A DNA stretch of 64,000 nucleotides from Enterococcus silesiacus. GTDB taxonomy: Bacteria; Bacillota; Bacilli; Lactobacillales; Enterococcaceae. The stretch covers positions 1,922,001 through 1,986,000 of the forward strand of contig CP013614.1 of NCBI GenBank assembly GCA_001465115.1, read 5' to 3'. A program made the position numbers and the translations under genes. Positions within the stretch are counted from its first letter, which is position 1; the number at the start of each line of letters is the position of its first letter. The notes under the pieces were generated by a model. That model saw nothing but the letters and a program-made list of their open reading frames with translations. It ran no database searches and was not told the DNA's origin. This document shows, one piece after another, positions 32,956 through 41,546 of this stretch.

Positions 32956-33717
32956 ATGAAAAAAGTAACATATCTATTAATAGGAGCCTTAATTCCTACC
33001 ATTTTATTTTCTATATACTATTTTTTTTCATCAAACTCTTCTGAAACAAAAAAAATCAAAACTGAAGAAACACTAACTTCATCTAGCCTACCAAAGAAAA
33101 TCGATAAAATAACTTATTCTCCTATGGGTGATAGTATAAGTGCTGGACTGATTGTCCAAAATGAAGAGCAAAGATTTACCAATATCTTAGCAAATCTAAT
33201 TGAGGATTCTTATGATGTACAAGTTGAGCAGAAAGGAGTGTTCAAACCTGGGGCACGAGCTAGTAATCTTGGTATTTCAAGCATTGAAGACATCAAAAAA
33301 CAAAAACCAAATATTGTTACAGTAGAATACGGTACTAACGACCTTTTAGATTATAAAAATGAAGAGAGTTTAAAACAATTTGAAGCAAACTTATCATATA
33401 TCATTTCGGAGCTTCAAGAACAAAAGATTTTTATAGTTTTGATAACAACATGGAACAGAGATTTAAATGTCTCACAACTTTATGATGATGTTATTTTTAA
33501 AATTGGTTCTAAATATGATATCCCTGTGGCGAATATTCGTGGCATATGGACAACTACAAAAGATACCATCGATCCTAAAAGCAGTGATAATTTTTTGAAA
33601 AATAAAAATATAAAAAATGATATGCATCCAAATGAAAAGGGGCATGAAGAAATTGCTAAACGTATATTCCAATCCATTGAACCTAGATTATCAAGCTCCT
33701 TGCTTTTTCTTGATTAA
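32956..33717 (+). CDS. SGNH/GDSL-family hydrolase, membrane-anchored
   Basis: About 253 residues. An N-terminal membrane segment (about 5-23) with no clear cleavage site is followed by a Ser/Thr linker and the SGNH hydrolase domain. Block I is GDSISAGL, block III is YGTNDL, and the catalytic Asp/His pair is in DMHPNEKGHEE. An esterase acting at the cell surface is likely. ATG chosen because AAAGGATTTATCA precedes it; the frame opens 16 codons earlier without such a site. Confidence 0.85.
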   Translation: MKKVTYLLIGALIPTILFSIYYFFSSNSSETKKIKTEETLTSSSLPKKIDKITYSPMGDSISAGLIVQNEEQRFTNILANLIEDSYDVQVEQKGVFKPGARASNLGISSIEDIKKQKPNIVTVEYGTNDLLDYKNEESLKQFEANLSYIISELQEQKIFIVLITTWNRDLNVSQLYDDVIFKIGSKYDIPVANIRGIWTTTKDTIDPKSSDNFLKNKNIKNDMHPNEKGHEEIAKRIFQSIEPRLSSSLLFLD

Positions 33718-33751
33718 CCTTCTATGTTTCATTTAAACAAATTACCATGAT

Positions 33752-33803
33752 ATAATAAGACCGCGAAAAATCGATACATCAAATTTTTCGCGGTCTTATT
33801 ATA
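33752..33803. terminator. Bidirectional terminator
   Basis: ATAATAAGACCGCGAAAAA and its exact complement form a 19-bp stem around a 13-base loop between two converging genes. Confidence 0.85.
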
Positions 33804-33860
33804 TTCGATTAGATGTCTTCATATTATTTTCTATTCATCTATACATACTAATTTATTTTC

Positions 33861-34886
33861 TTATGCTCCAATACGCAATAAAGCAAATAACTTTTGTCTC
33901 AAAATATCGATTAGCGAGCAGACTATATAAACTAAAATAATAATTACAATAGAAGTCACAACTAAATTTATCCCATAATATGATGCTTTAAATGCCGTCA
34001 ACTCTTTCCATAGAAAATGGCGAATATAATTATTATCATGAATTAGATAAACACCTAACGTTGCGGAACCCAATAAATTTACAAAAGGTATAGAACCGAT
34101 ATTCCAATTTTTAACACCACAAAAAAGCAAGATTGACAAAAGAAGATATAGAGGACTTTGAATGTCCATCATTAAGCTTTTAGAAAGTGCATTTTCATTT
34201 TGGTGATTGTAAAAAGCAAGTAATGCAATTAAAAAAGCTATAATCATAAAAACAACAGCACTTTTTATAAAATAACTTTTAGCGCTCTTAGCAAATGACT
34301 CAGGGTATACCTTTATATATGCAGCAATAAAATAAATAAACAAAAACCACATACCACTTTCGACCCCACCATAATTAGCTACTAACAACGATATAACTGG
34401 CTTAATTGATAGAAACACAAAAAAAACTATTAAAAGGGCTGCATGTTGCTTTTTGTTCATATTTTCCACCAAAATATTTAAGAACGGCGCCAAGCAGTAT
34501 AATAGCACATAAGAACTAATAAACCAATATTGCTGAAACACAATTGGTAAACTTGCTACGATGCTATTTTTAACGTTCAATATAGAATGATCTTTTCCAA
34601 AAAATGCAAAAATGAAAAAAATTCCAATTGAGTAAAAAAATACTTGTAACCACAACTGTAATAATTTTTTTGGCTTAAATGCCTTATTCACTAAAAAATA
34701 TCCACTAATCAATAAAAAGCAATTTACACCAAATTTCCCAGCCGATCCAATAATATCGAGAAAAATTGGCTTCATACGTAAAGTTTCTCCAAAATTCCAT
34801 TCGGAATGAACAACATAATGGTGCATTACAATAACAAAGGCGCTTAATATCCGAAAAAACTCAAAATTTGATTTTCTAACGTTCAT
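33861..34886 (-). CDS. Acyltransferase family 3 membrane protein
   Basis: A 341-residue integral membrane protein with about ten hydrophobic segments. The start NFEFFRILSAFVIVMHHYVVH (about 8-28) carries the Arg and His-His motif of the OafA/WecH acyltransferases that O-acylate surface polysaccharides. No glycan biosynthesis genes lie beside it. The first ATG is used. Monocistronic between two terminators. Confidence 0.88.
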   Translation of the reverse strand: MNVRKSNFEFFRILSAFVIVMHHYVVHSEWNFGETLRMKPIFLDIIGSAGKFGVNCFLLISGYFLVNKAFKPKKLLQLWLQVFFYSIGIFFIFAFFGKDHSILNVKNSIVASLPIVFQQYWFISSYVLLYCLAPFLNILVENMNKKQHAALLIVFFVFLSIKPVISLLVANYGGVESGMWFLFIYFIAAYIKVYPESFAKSAKSYFIKSAVVFMIIAFLIALLAFYNHQNENALSKSLMMDIQSPLYLLLSILLFCGVKNWNIGSIPFVNLLGSATLGVYLIHDNNYIRHFLWKELTAFKASYYGINLVVTSIVIIILVYIVCSLIDILRQKLFALLRIGA

Positions 34887-35064
34887 ATATCATATACCTT
34901 ACTTCCCTATTTTTAAATTTTTGTATCTCCTTTAACCTATTATACTGAATTTTATAAGTAATTAAAGGACTTTAGCGAAAATTTACTATCAAGTTAGCAT
35001 TTTAAAATTCTTGATTCAACTTTCAATAGTCAGTTTTACTTAATAAAATTAAATAACTAAAAAA

Positions 35065-35097
35065 AGACATCTGAATTAGTTTTCAATACAGATGTCT
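35065..35097 (-). terminator. ahpCF terminator
   Basis: AGACATCTG/CAGATGTCT with a 15-base loop, followed by seven T residues on the minus strand, six bases beyond the ahpF stop. Confidence 0.85.
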
Positions 35098-35102
35098 ATA
35101 CT

Positions 35103-36791
35103 CTATTTTTCTAAAATTTCAACGATTTCGTCCATATTTTTAGAACCAAAAACAATGTCTTTATCATCAATGATCATTGCTGGAACACTCATGATTTTCT
35201 TTTCTGTTTTCAACTCTGGGAAAACACCGATATCGATCATTTCAGCTTCAACGTTATGATTGATTGAAGCAATCCGCTGACACGCTGCTACGACATCTGG
35301 GCAATAATGACAGGTCAATGATACAAAAATCTGTACTTTCTTTTTAGGTAATTCTTTGATTTTATTAACGACTGGTTCTTCTATTGGCTGACCAGCACTT
35401 CCTACATTATAAACAGCTAAGACGATTGAGTTGACTTCATGTCCGCTTGGAATACCACTAAACTTGATTCCTGTGTACTCCCCTTGATCATTTAACACAA
35501 CAACGCTTGGTAATTTATCGATACCATATTTTGCTTCTACGTCAGCACCTGCACCTTTTTGAACAGTTTCCAACAAAATTTTATCGCTTAATGATGCAAA
35601 CTCAGTTAAGAAAGAATTTAATTCGAGTGATTTCTCTTCGCCACTATCCATGACTTGTAATAAGGTTACATTCTTCGTTAATTTACCGAAAATACCACCT
35701 AATTGCTCTCTCATTGCATCTGGGAACCATGTGTTATTGCCACTTGTTGCTTTAGCAGGTTTATTTTCTGCTTTTGGTTGTGTTTCTTTAGTTTCAGCAT
35801 GTTGTTTTGCTAAACGTTTTTCCATCCGTTCATTGACGATTGGCAAACCAGCTTTTGTTTTTTCTTCAGTGATGTATTTTTGAGCATTCGTTGCAGCGAT
35901 TGCACCATCTGCAACAGCTGTCACGATTTGACGTAATTCTTTGATACGTAAATCTCCAGCTGCATAAACGCCTGGAACATTGGTTTCCATATTTTCATTT
36001 GTCGGTACATAGCCGCGATCTAATTCGACTTTGCCTTCAAAAATTTCTGTACTTGGTTTATTTCCAGCAAAAACAAACATCCCAAACGTGCTGTCTGCTG
36101 GTGCTTCGTATGTCGTTTCTTCACCAGTTTCGTTATTGATAAAAACAGCTTTACGAACAAAGTCATCTCCAGTGATTTCTTTGACTTCGGTATTGTAGAC
36201 GATTTTGATATCTGGATGTTGTTTGGCAGCTTCCGCTGTTAATTTAGCACACGTAAAATCAGGTTCGCGAATGATCATTGTGACTGATTTACCATAACGA
36301 GTTAAATAAACGGCTTCTTCTGCTGCTGCATATCCGCCGCCAAGTACGAAAATATCTAATCCTTGGAAAAATTCACCATCACATGTTGAACAATATGCAA
36401 TGCCGCGTCCTGTAAATTCAACTTCACCAGGGAATCCAATTTTACGGGCTGAAGCACCTGTTGCGATGATCACAGCATAGGCTTGATAGGTTTTAGTAGC
36501 AGACTTCACAGTTTTTACAGTTTGGCTTAAATCAACATCAATGATTTCGTCTGTTGTAAATTCAACACCGAAATCCAAGGCTTGTAAACGCATGTCTTCC
36601 ATCAATTCAGGACCCGTTGTGGCACGGATCGCTGGGTAGTTTACGATTTCAGAAGTCGTCGTTACTTGTCCGCCGATCTTATCTTTTTCGATAATCAATG
36701 TATCCAACATCGCACGACCTGCATAAATTCCAGCTGATAAAGCAGCTGATCCGCCGCCGATTACGATTAAATCATAAATTTCTTGACTCAT
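35103..36791 (-). CDS. ahpF: Alkyl hydroperoxide reductase flavoprotein with C-terminal thioredoxin module
   Basis: Supplies electrons from NAD(P)H to AhpC. The 562 residues begin with a thioredoxin-reductase-like half: FAD motif IVIGGGSAALSAGIYAGRAM, redox CSTCDG (about 133) and NAD site VLGGGYAAAEEAVYLTRYGK. A linker at about 310-345 follows, then a tandem thioredoxin-fold half with SLTCHYCPDV (about 487-496). In E. coli AhpF the thioredoxin half is N-terminal; here the order is reversed, as in other enterococcal AhpF-like proteins. ATG chosen after AAAAGGAG. It follows ahpC by 97 bases. Confidence 0.9.
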   Translation of the reverse strand: MSQEIYDLIVIGGGSAALSAGIYAGRAMLDTLIIEKDKIGGQVTTTSEIVNYPAIRATTGPELMEDMRLQALDFGVEFTTDEIIDVDLSQTVKTVKSATKTYQAYAVIIATGASARKIGFPGEVEFTGRGIAYCSTCDGEFFQGLDIFVLGGGYAAAEEAVYLTRYGKSVTMIIREPDFTCAKLTAEAAKQHPDIKIVYNTEVKEITGDDFVRKAVFINNETGEETTYEAPADSTFGMFVFAGNKPSTEIFEGKVELDRGYVPTNENMETNVPGVYAAGDLRIKELRQIVTAVADGAIAATNAQKYITEEKTKAGLPIVNERMEKRLAKQHAETKETQPKAENKPAKATSGNNTWFPDAMREQLGGIFGKLTKNVTLLQVMDSGEEKSLELNSFLTEFASLSDKILLETVQKGAGADVEAKYGIDKLPSVVVLNDQGEYTGIKFSGIPSGHEVNSIVLAVYNVGSAGQPIEEPVVNKIKELPKKKVQIFVSLTCHYCPDVVAACQRIASINHNVEAEMIDIGVFPELKTEKKIMSVPAMIIDDKDIVFGSKNMDEIVEILEK

Positions 36792-36888
36792 GTATGTTCT
36801 CCTTTTTGTACATCTCATTATTTTGATCTATAAATTTTAAGAAAGACTCCCCTAGAAAAGGAAGTCTTACAAATGTCTATTTAAGGGT

Positions 36889-37452
36889 TTAGATTTTACC
36901 AACTAAGTCTAAACTTGGTGCGATTGTTTCTTCGCCTGGTTTCCAGTTTGCAGGACAAACTTTATCACCGTGCTCCGCAACAAATTGAGACGCTTCTAAT
37001 TTACGAACTAGTTCATCTGCATTACGGCCGATACCCATATCATTGATTTCGTAAGATTTGATTTCGCCTTCTGGGCTAACGATAAATGTTCCACGGTATG
37101 CTTGACCTAAATCTTCATTTAAAACACCGAAGAAACGAGCAATTTTACCATTTGGATCAGCTAACATTGGGTATTTGATTTTACCGATCGTATCAGTCGC
37201 ATCCGCCCAAGCTTTATGAACAAAGTGGCTATCTTCAGATACTGAGTAAACTTCACAATTCAACTCTTTTAAGTGATCGTAATGATCTTGCATGTCGCCA
37301 AGTTCTGTTGGACAAACAAATGAAAAGTCAGCTGGATAGAAGAAGAAGATACTCCATTTACCTAATACGTCTGCTGTTGAAACTTTAATAAAGTCTCCGT
37401 CTTGGTATGCGTCACATTCGAAATCTAATAGTTTTGTGTTGATTAAGTTCAT
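36889..37452 (-). CDS. ahpC: Alkyl hydroperoxide reductase peroxiredoxin
   Basis: Typical 2-Cys peroxiredoxin reducing H2O2 and organic peroxides. The 187 residues carry the peroxidatic Cys47 in FVCPTE and the resolving Cys in VCPANW (about 166). AGGAGG lies nine bases before the chosen ATG; an ATG two codons earlier is too close to it. First gene of the ahpCF unit. Its 5' untranslated region is unusually long (about 260 bases) because two palindromic repeats have inserted there. Confidence 0.96.
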   Translation of the reverse strand: MNLINTKLLDFECDAYQDGDFIKVSTADVLGKWSIFFFYPADFSFVCPTELGDMQDHYDHLKELNCEVYSVSEDSHFVHKAWADATDTIGKIKYPMLADPNGKIARFFGVLNEDLGQAYRGTFIVSPEGEIKSYEINDMGIGRNADELVRKLEASQFVAEHGDKVCPANWKPGEETIAPSLDLVGKI

Positions 37453-37474
37453 ATACATATTCCTCCTAATTTTT

Positions 37475-37590
37475 AAAAGCGTAACGGGCTCGTTTAGCTT
37501 TGACAGAAGAATAGGAAAATATGTTTGTGGCGCTTTTGACCACAGGCATATTTTATCTTTTTTCCGAAAAGCTAGCCCGTGCAGCTAGAT
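37475..37590. repeat. Palindromic repeat element, ahpC leader copy 1
   Basis: Imperfect palindrome running from AAAAGCGTAACGGGCTCG to AGCCCGTGCAGCTAGAT. Paired blocks are CGGGCT/AGCCCG, TAGCTT/AAGCTA, AAATATG/CATATTT and TGTG/CACA. The same element, with changes, recurs at 37597 and at 49611. Confidence 0.8.
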
Positions 37591-37596
37591 AATGAT

Positions 37597-37702
37597 AAAA
37601 GCGTAATGGGCTCGACTCAAAAATAGGAAAATATGAATGCCATGCTTTCTATCTCAATCATATTTTACCTTTTCCGCGAGGGACTAGTCCATACAGCTAG
37701 AT
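37597..37702. repeat. Palindromic repeat element, ahpC leader copy 2
   Basis: Second head-to-tail copy, six bases after the first. It begins AAAAGCGTAATGGGCTCG and ends CAGCTAGAT. Internal sequences differ but the stem pattern is kept. Confidence 0.8.
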
Positions 37703-37717
37703 ATTTTCTACCCTCTT

Positions 37718-37746
37718 AGCGTATCAATTTAAAATTATTATGTCAA
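37718..37746 (-). promoter_or_regulatory. ahpC promoter
   Basis: TTGACA, 17 bases, TACGCT on the minus strand: consensus -35, weaker -10. AT-rich sequence (TAATAATT on one side, ATAATAATT on the other) surrounds the -35, where a PerR site might be expected, but I cannot define one. Confidence 0.55.
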
Positions 37747-37928
37747 TAGAATTATTACAGTTTAGTTATTTTATTTTTGCTATTTTCGCCTTTTCTTTGA
37801 GAAAATAGCTCTTTCATTCTCAATAACATGAAAAAGCAAGGTTTATTGTTTGTCTGATCATACTTACACAATAAAACAAAAATAGAACAAAGACAAGAGT
37901 CTCTATCCTATTTCATCTTCATCCTATT

Positions 37929-38774
37929 CTACCAAAAGAAATCTTTCAATAATTGGACTACTGTTTGATTTTCAACTAACTCACTGTGACTTGTCTTTTC
38001 TCCTTGAATCAACACTTCCTGATACTCGGCTACCTGTTCCTGATAAATAGACCTTCCAGAAAAAACACTTTGTACAGGAACGGTATTGTCAGACGCCGTA
38101 TCATCAACCTCTCCAGCAATATTCAACATCTTGATCGTATCAGGGATGTTTTCTAAATTCTTTAAATAGCCTTTGAGTAGCTCGCTAGTTTCTTTTAGTT
38201 GTGTAAATGAAGTCACAGCGTCATTATATTTTTTTGACGTATCATTATACGGTGTTCCTAATGTTATCAATTTGGCTAATATTGGGTCATCAGGTTGCTG
38301 AAATTCTTCTAGGTAAGAAGTGATTACTAATCCGCCATTAGAATGGCCTAAGTAATTGTATGTTTCAAATGAATACCTCTTTTGGATATAGCTTAATGCT
38401 AATTGATACCATTTGCCTTGAACGGGCAATGTATCGTCACTACTGTCTTTAAACGCAATCACAATGCTAGGATGTTCCGTTGAACTTGTTAGTTTTCCTT
38501 TAGATGAAACAGTTCCATCTGTTGCGACAGTCACTTTTAACACATCGGCTTTTGAATCTAACGTTTTAATCAAGCCATTGAATCGATTGACCGTTCCATT
38601 AGTGCCTGGAACAAAAATCGTTGGCGTTTGAATTTCTACAGGTTCACTCGTGGGTGTAAATTTTTCGGCAAATGCAGTTAGGCTTTTTTGAAATAAAAGA
38701 AAGAGCATTAGAACAACACCTACAATCAAAAGTATTTTAGGAACCCTTCTTTTTATGTTTTTAGTATCATTCAT
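37929..38774 (-). CDS. Membrane-anchored alpha/beta hydrolase, DUF915 type
   Basis: A 281-residue paralogue of the lipoprotein at 11880-12746. It has an N-terminal membrane anchor (about 14-33) and no lipobox. The oxyanion region is FVPGTNG instead of FIHGYSGG, the nucleophile elbow is GHSNGG, and the His region is HSELVENQ. It probably acts at the cell surface. Weak terminator-like sequence follows. Substrate unknown. Confidence 0.82.
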   Translation of the reverse strand: MNDTKNIKRRVPKILLIVGVVLMLFLLFQKSLTAFAEKFTPTSEPVEIQTPTIFVPGTNGTVNRFNGLIKTLDSKADVLKVTVATDGTVSSKGKLTSSTEHPSIVIAFKDSSDDTLPVQGKWYQLALSYIQKRYSFETYNYLGHSNGGLVITSYLEEFQQPDDPILAKLITLGTPYNDTSKKYNDAVTSFTQLKETSELLKGYLKNLENIPDTIKMLNIAGEVDDTASDNTVPVQSVFSGRSIYQEQVAEYQEVLIQGEKTSHSELVENQTVVQLLKDFFW

Positions 38775-38866
38775 GACGTTTCCCTCCTCTTAAAGAAAAG
38801 TGTACGCCATGAAACTTAAACGAAAATTAAACATAAAATAAAGAGAAATTATTTTAGTTCTATTTC

Positions 38867-39880
38867 CTAGTGAAAATTATCTGGATAGTGAGTAAGCTCG
38901 GTTAAAAAGTCCTCAGTAAGTTCATCGGTTAGCTGTTGATAACTTTTCCTTATGATCTTCTTGTTTTCTTGATAGTCATATTTATGAAATTTATTCATAA
39001 CATCCCCTTTAAAACTGTTATTGACATCCAACGAGGAACGATTAAATATCGTTTCAAAATCTAATACATTGAGATCAATAATTTTTTCATTTTTATCTGA
39101 ACAGGTTGTGTAGATAATTTTTTTACTTTCCGGTCGGAATGTTATTGTCCATGCCGTGTACGTTTGAGGAATTTCTTGTCCAATCCATTGCCAAATGCTT
39201 TGATTTTTTTCTGGAAGACTACATTTTTGTAAAATATGAATGGCCGTATCTTCTTCACTATAATCCATCATCTCTTGATACCCCATCATGAATCTGTTCA
39301 ATGAAGTCAATTCATCATTATTTGTTTTACCCTCTATTTTTTCTTTAGCCAAAGCATAATTAATCGACGCTTTATATGAAGTATTGGAAATAATATGTGG
39401 GCTTTCATTAAAATAAATGCTGGCTTCTCCCTCAATAAATTCAATAATCGCTGAATTTCCAAATGCATCTAGCATAGAATAATGCAGACAATAAAAACTC
39501 GCAGAAGGTGTATGTAGATGAAGGTTGGAGATTACTTCTTCTACAGTTGCATAGTTATCTAATTGGAATTGAATCCATTGTAATTCACTTATTGATCCAT
39601 TCTGATTGTCAGGAAATTGACCTTCTTCATGAAAGAGCATTACAATTGAAAGTCCTTTTTCATTCATTCCAGCTGATGGAAGCTCAACACCGAATTGTGA
39701 AAAGGTAATTGATCCATATTTAGATACCCAAGTCGCTGTTGATAAACCCACTTCCACTGGAATGCTAGTTTTATTTAATTGACGTTGGTTAACCGTAATC
39801 AAGCCATGATGATAATAGAAATCATAGTTGAAACCTAAAACTTTTTCTTTGTTTTCGTCGATAATCATTGAAAGACACAT
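38867..39880 (-). CDS. Choloylglycine hydrolase/penicillin acylase-family Ntn hydrolase
   Basis: A 337-residue protein starting MCLSM: after Met removal, Cys2 would be the N-terminal nucleophile of this linear-amide hydrolase family. ELPSAGMNEKGLSI and the SNTSYKA region match family blocks. The usual GRNxD motif reads GFNYD here, so the Arg conserved in bile-salt hydrolases and penicillin V acylases is missing, although the Asp remains. It starts one codon after the PadR stop (TAGATG) and so belongs to that regulated operon. Bile-salt activity should not be assumed. Confidence 0.8.
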   Translation of the reverse strand: MCLSMIIDENKEKVLGFNYDFYYHHGLITVNQRQLNKTSIPVEVGLSTATWVSKYGSITFSQFGVELPSAGMNEKGLSIVMLFHEEGQFPDNQNGSISELQWIQFQLDNYATVEEVISNLHLHTPSASFYCLHYSMLDAFGNSAIIEFIEGEASIYFNESPHIISNTSYKASINYALAKEKIEGKTNNDELTSLNRFMMGYQEMMDYSEEDTAIHILQKCSLPEKNQSIWQWIGQEIPQTYTAWTITFRPESKKIIYTTCSDKNEKIIDLNVLDFETIFNRSSLDVNNSFKGDVMNKFHKYDYQENKKIIRKSYQQLTDELTEDFLTELTHYPDNFH

Positions 39881-40384
39881 CTATTTTCCCTCCAGATCTA
39901 ATTCGTTTAGAAAATCTGTATACCAATTAGCTAAAAAGTCGTAAAAATCAATTGCAAACTTAATGGTCATTTTTTGATAAATATCCACATGGGGTTCGAA
40001 ATCAATCAAGGTTTTTTCCATGATTATTTTTTCTTGCTCAATTTCTTTTAGATGGGCTAAGATATTTTCTTTCACTTTTTCGGTTTCGATCAATCCAGAA
40101 AAAAATAATTTTGTTAAAAATTCATAATTCATTTTAAACTTAGATTGTTTATTCATTAGCCATTCCTCTAAGGTCTCTTCACCTTTTTTTGTAATATAGT
40201 ATATTTTCTTTCCATTTTCTATTTTTAAAAGGATTAATTCTTTATCTTGAAGTCTTTTTAGAGCTGGATACAAGGTGCCAAAACTGACATCTGAAAAAGT
40301 ATTGACAGAACCAGCAATAAATTGTTTCAAACCATATCCATTCATTGGGTGGACTGCTAAGCAGCCTAGAATAATATCTTCCAA
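39881..40384 (-). CDS. PadR-family transcriptional regulator
   Basis: A 167-residue PadR protein with an N-terminal winged helix (ILGCLAVHPMNGYGLKQFI, about 5-23; FGTLYPALKRLQDKELI, about 36-52) and a C-terminal dimerisation helix pair. Middle gene of a three-gene minus-strand operon behind a CPBP protease gene. It probably binds the palindrome at 41149-41169. Confidence 0.88.
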   Translation of the reverse strand: MEDIILGCLAVHPMNGYGLKQFIAGSVNTFSDVSFGTLYPALKRLQDKELILLKIENGKKIYYITKKGEETLEEWLMNKQSKFKMNYEFLTKLFFSGLIETEKVKENILAHLKEIEQEKIIMEKTLIDFEPHVDIYQKMTIKFAIDFYDFLANWYTDFLNELDLEGK

Positions 40385-40429
40385 TTAACATTCTCCATTC
40401 TGATTCATTTTCTGTTTATTTGACCTCTA

Positions 40430-41128
40430 TCAAAACCAAGCAATATAAATAAATTCGATAAAGTTTAGTGTCAAATGTGCTACAAAAATCAATAAAATAT
40501 TCTTTTTACGAGAAGCAATTATGCCAAATGGTATACCAATGATAATACCTGTCATTAGGATATACCAAATTCCACCAGTCCAATGTAAAAAACCGAATGC
40601 GAGCGCCGACAACAGAACACTCTTCATTGAGCTATATCTTTGCTCAAACTTAGTAAGTGCATAATTTCTATAAAGAGACTCTTCTACAAATGGAGCTAAG
40701 ACAACATTTGCAATAAAAAAGGGAATGATTTGTCCTCCTAAAACCTTCATTGCTTCTCCTGGTGGAATGATATCTCCAACATTTTTTTGTAACTCATATT
40801 GTATTGGAGATAAGATAAACAAGTATAAGACTGCAAATAAACTGCCGACTATCACACCTTTAATAATTTCCACATTTAACTTTGGCGAAGAAATCTTAAA
40901 ACTTGCGAATAAACTAAACTGTTCTTTTTTAGCTGTAATAACTAAAACCAATAATAAGATTATTTGTACGATCAATAAAATTACCGACGTTTGGTCAGCG
41001 ATTTCTAAAGATATTTCTCCCGTATCTAAGCCTTTTACGGAATAATAAACGGATAATCCACTAATTGCAATTAAAAACCAAAATGGGGCTAAAATCAAGT
41101 TTAGCCAGACTCTTTTCAACGATTTCAT
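40430..41128 (-). CDS. CPBP-family intramembrane glutamic endopeptidase
   Basis: A 232-residue membrane protein with about seven hydrophobic segments. Family motifs in order: EESLYRNY (about 148-155), FGFLHW (about 178-183) and HLTLNF near the C-terminus, giving the Glu-Glu, His and His/Asn residues. Bacterial members are linked to bacteriocin self-immunity and pheromone maturation. First gene of the PadR operon; AAAGGAG precedes the ATG by ten bases, and the PadR gene follows by 45 bases. Confidence 0.88.
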   Translation of the reverse strand: MKSLKRVWLNLILAPFWFLIAISGLSVYYSVKGLDTGEISLEIADQTSVILLIVQIILLLVLVITAKKEQFSLFASFKISSPKLNVEIIKGVIVGSLFAVLYLFILSPIQYELQKNVGDIIPPGEAMKVLGGQIIPFFIANVVLAPFVEESLYRNYALTKFEQRYSSMKSVLLSALAFGFLHWTGGIWYILMTGIIIGIPFGIIASRKKNILLIFVAHLTLNFIEFIYIAWF

Positions 41129-41148
41129 TATTTTTAACTCCTTTTTAT

Positions 41149-41169
41149 TTTATATCGATTCGATATAAA
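41149..41169. promoter_or_regulatory. Palindromic operator of the PadR operon
   Basis: TTTATATCGA and TCGATATAAA form perfect arms around one central base. It lies just downstream of the -10 element of the promoter at 41173-41201, where a bound repressor would block initiation. PadR proteins favour such TATA-rich palindromes. Confidence 0.7.
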
Positions 41170-41172
41170 AAT

Positions 41173-41201
41173 AGTTTATAACATTCTCTATTGATTGTCA
41201 A
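41173..41201 (-). promoter_or_regulatory. Promoter of the CPBP-PadR-hydrolase operon
   Basis: TTGACA, 17 bases, TAAACT on the minus strand, 45 to 73 bases upstream of the CPBP start codon. Confidence 0.7.
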
Positions 41202-41546
41202 ATTAATTTTTATATCCTTACTGAGACGCTTACTTTTTCATCTTCAAAAAGTTAATATACATCAAAAAAAGAGCCAAATAATTACATTTGGATCTGGGTT
41301 ATTGTAATGCTATTCAGTTAGTTCTTTTCCTGACTTTATGATCTATGATGTAGTTAAACTACCATTGCTATCTTTTTTATGTCAAATTTTGGAAAAGACA
41401 TCCCGAATTTCCTTTAAACTAAGTCGATGAAAACCAAATAAAATAGGAAATTCAGATATTCTACACCATTATTATTACAAATATATTAGATAATCTACGT
41501 TTGAATATCACTTCTAATGAAAATAAAAAATCGAGGGAAAACTTGC
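41202..41546. other. Gene-free interval with a short fragment of the FGNNN gene
   Basis: About 345 bases without a gene. At about 41459-41480 the plus strand reads TTCTACACCATTATTATTAC, almost identical to the 3' end of the FGNNN membrane protein at about 23666-23687. Read on the minus strand it encodes NNNGVEY after a one-base deletion. The remainder shows nothing that I can identify. Confidence 0.4.

Noticed and set aside
38867..39880. Calling the Ntn hydrolase a bile-salt hydrolase
   Set aside because: The conserved Arg of the active-site motif is absent.
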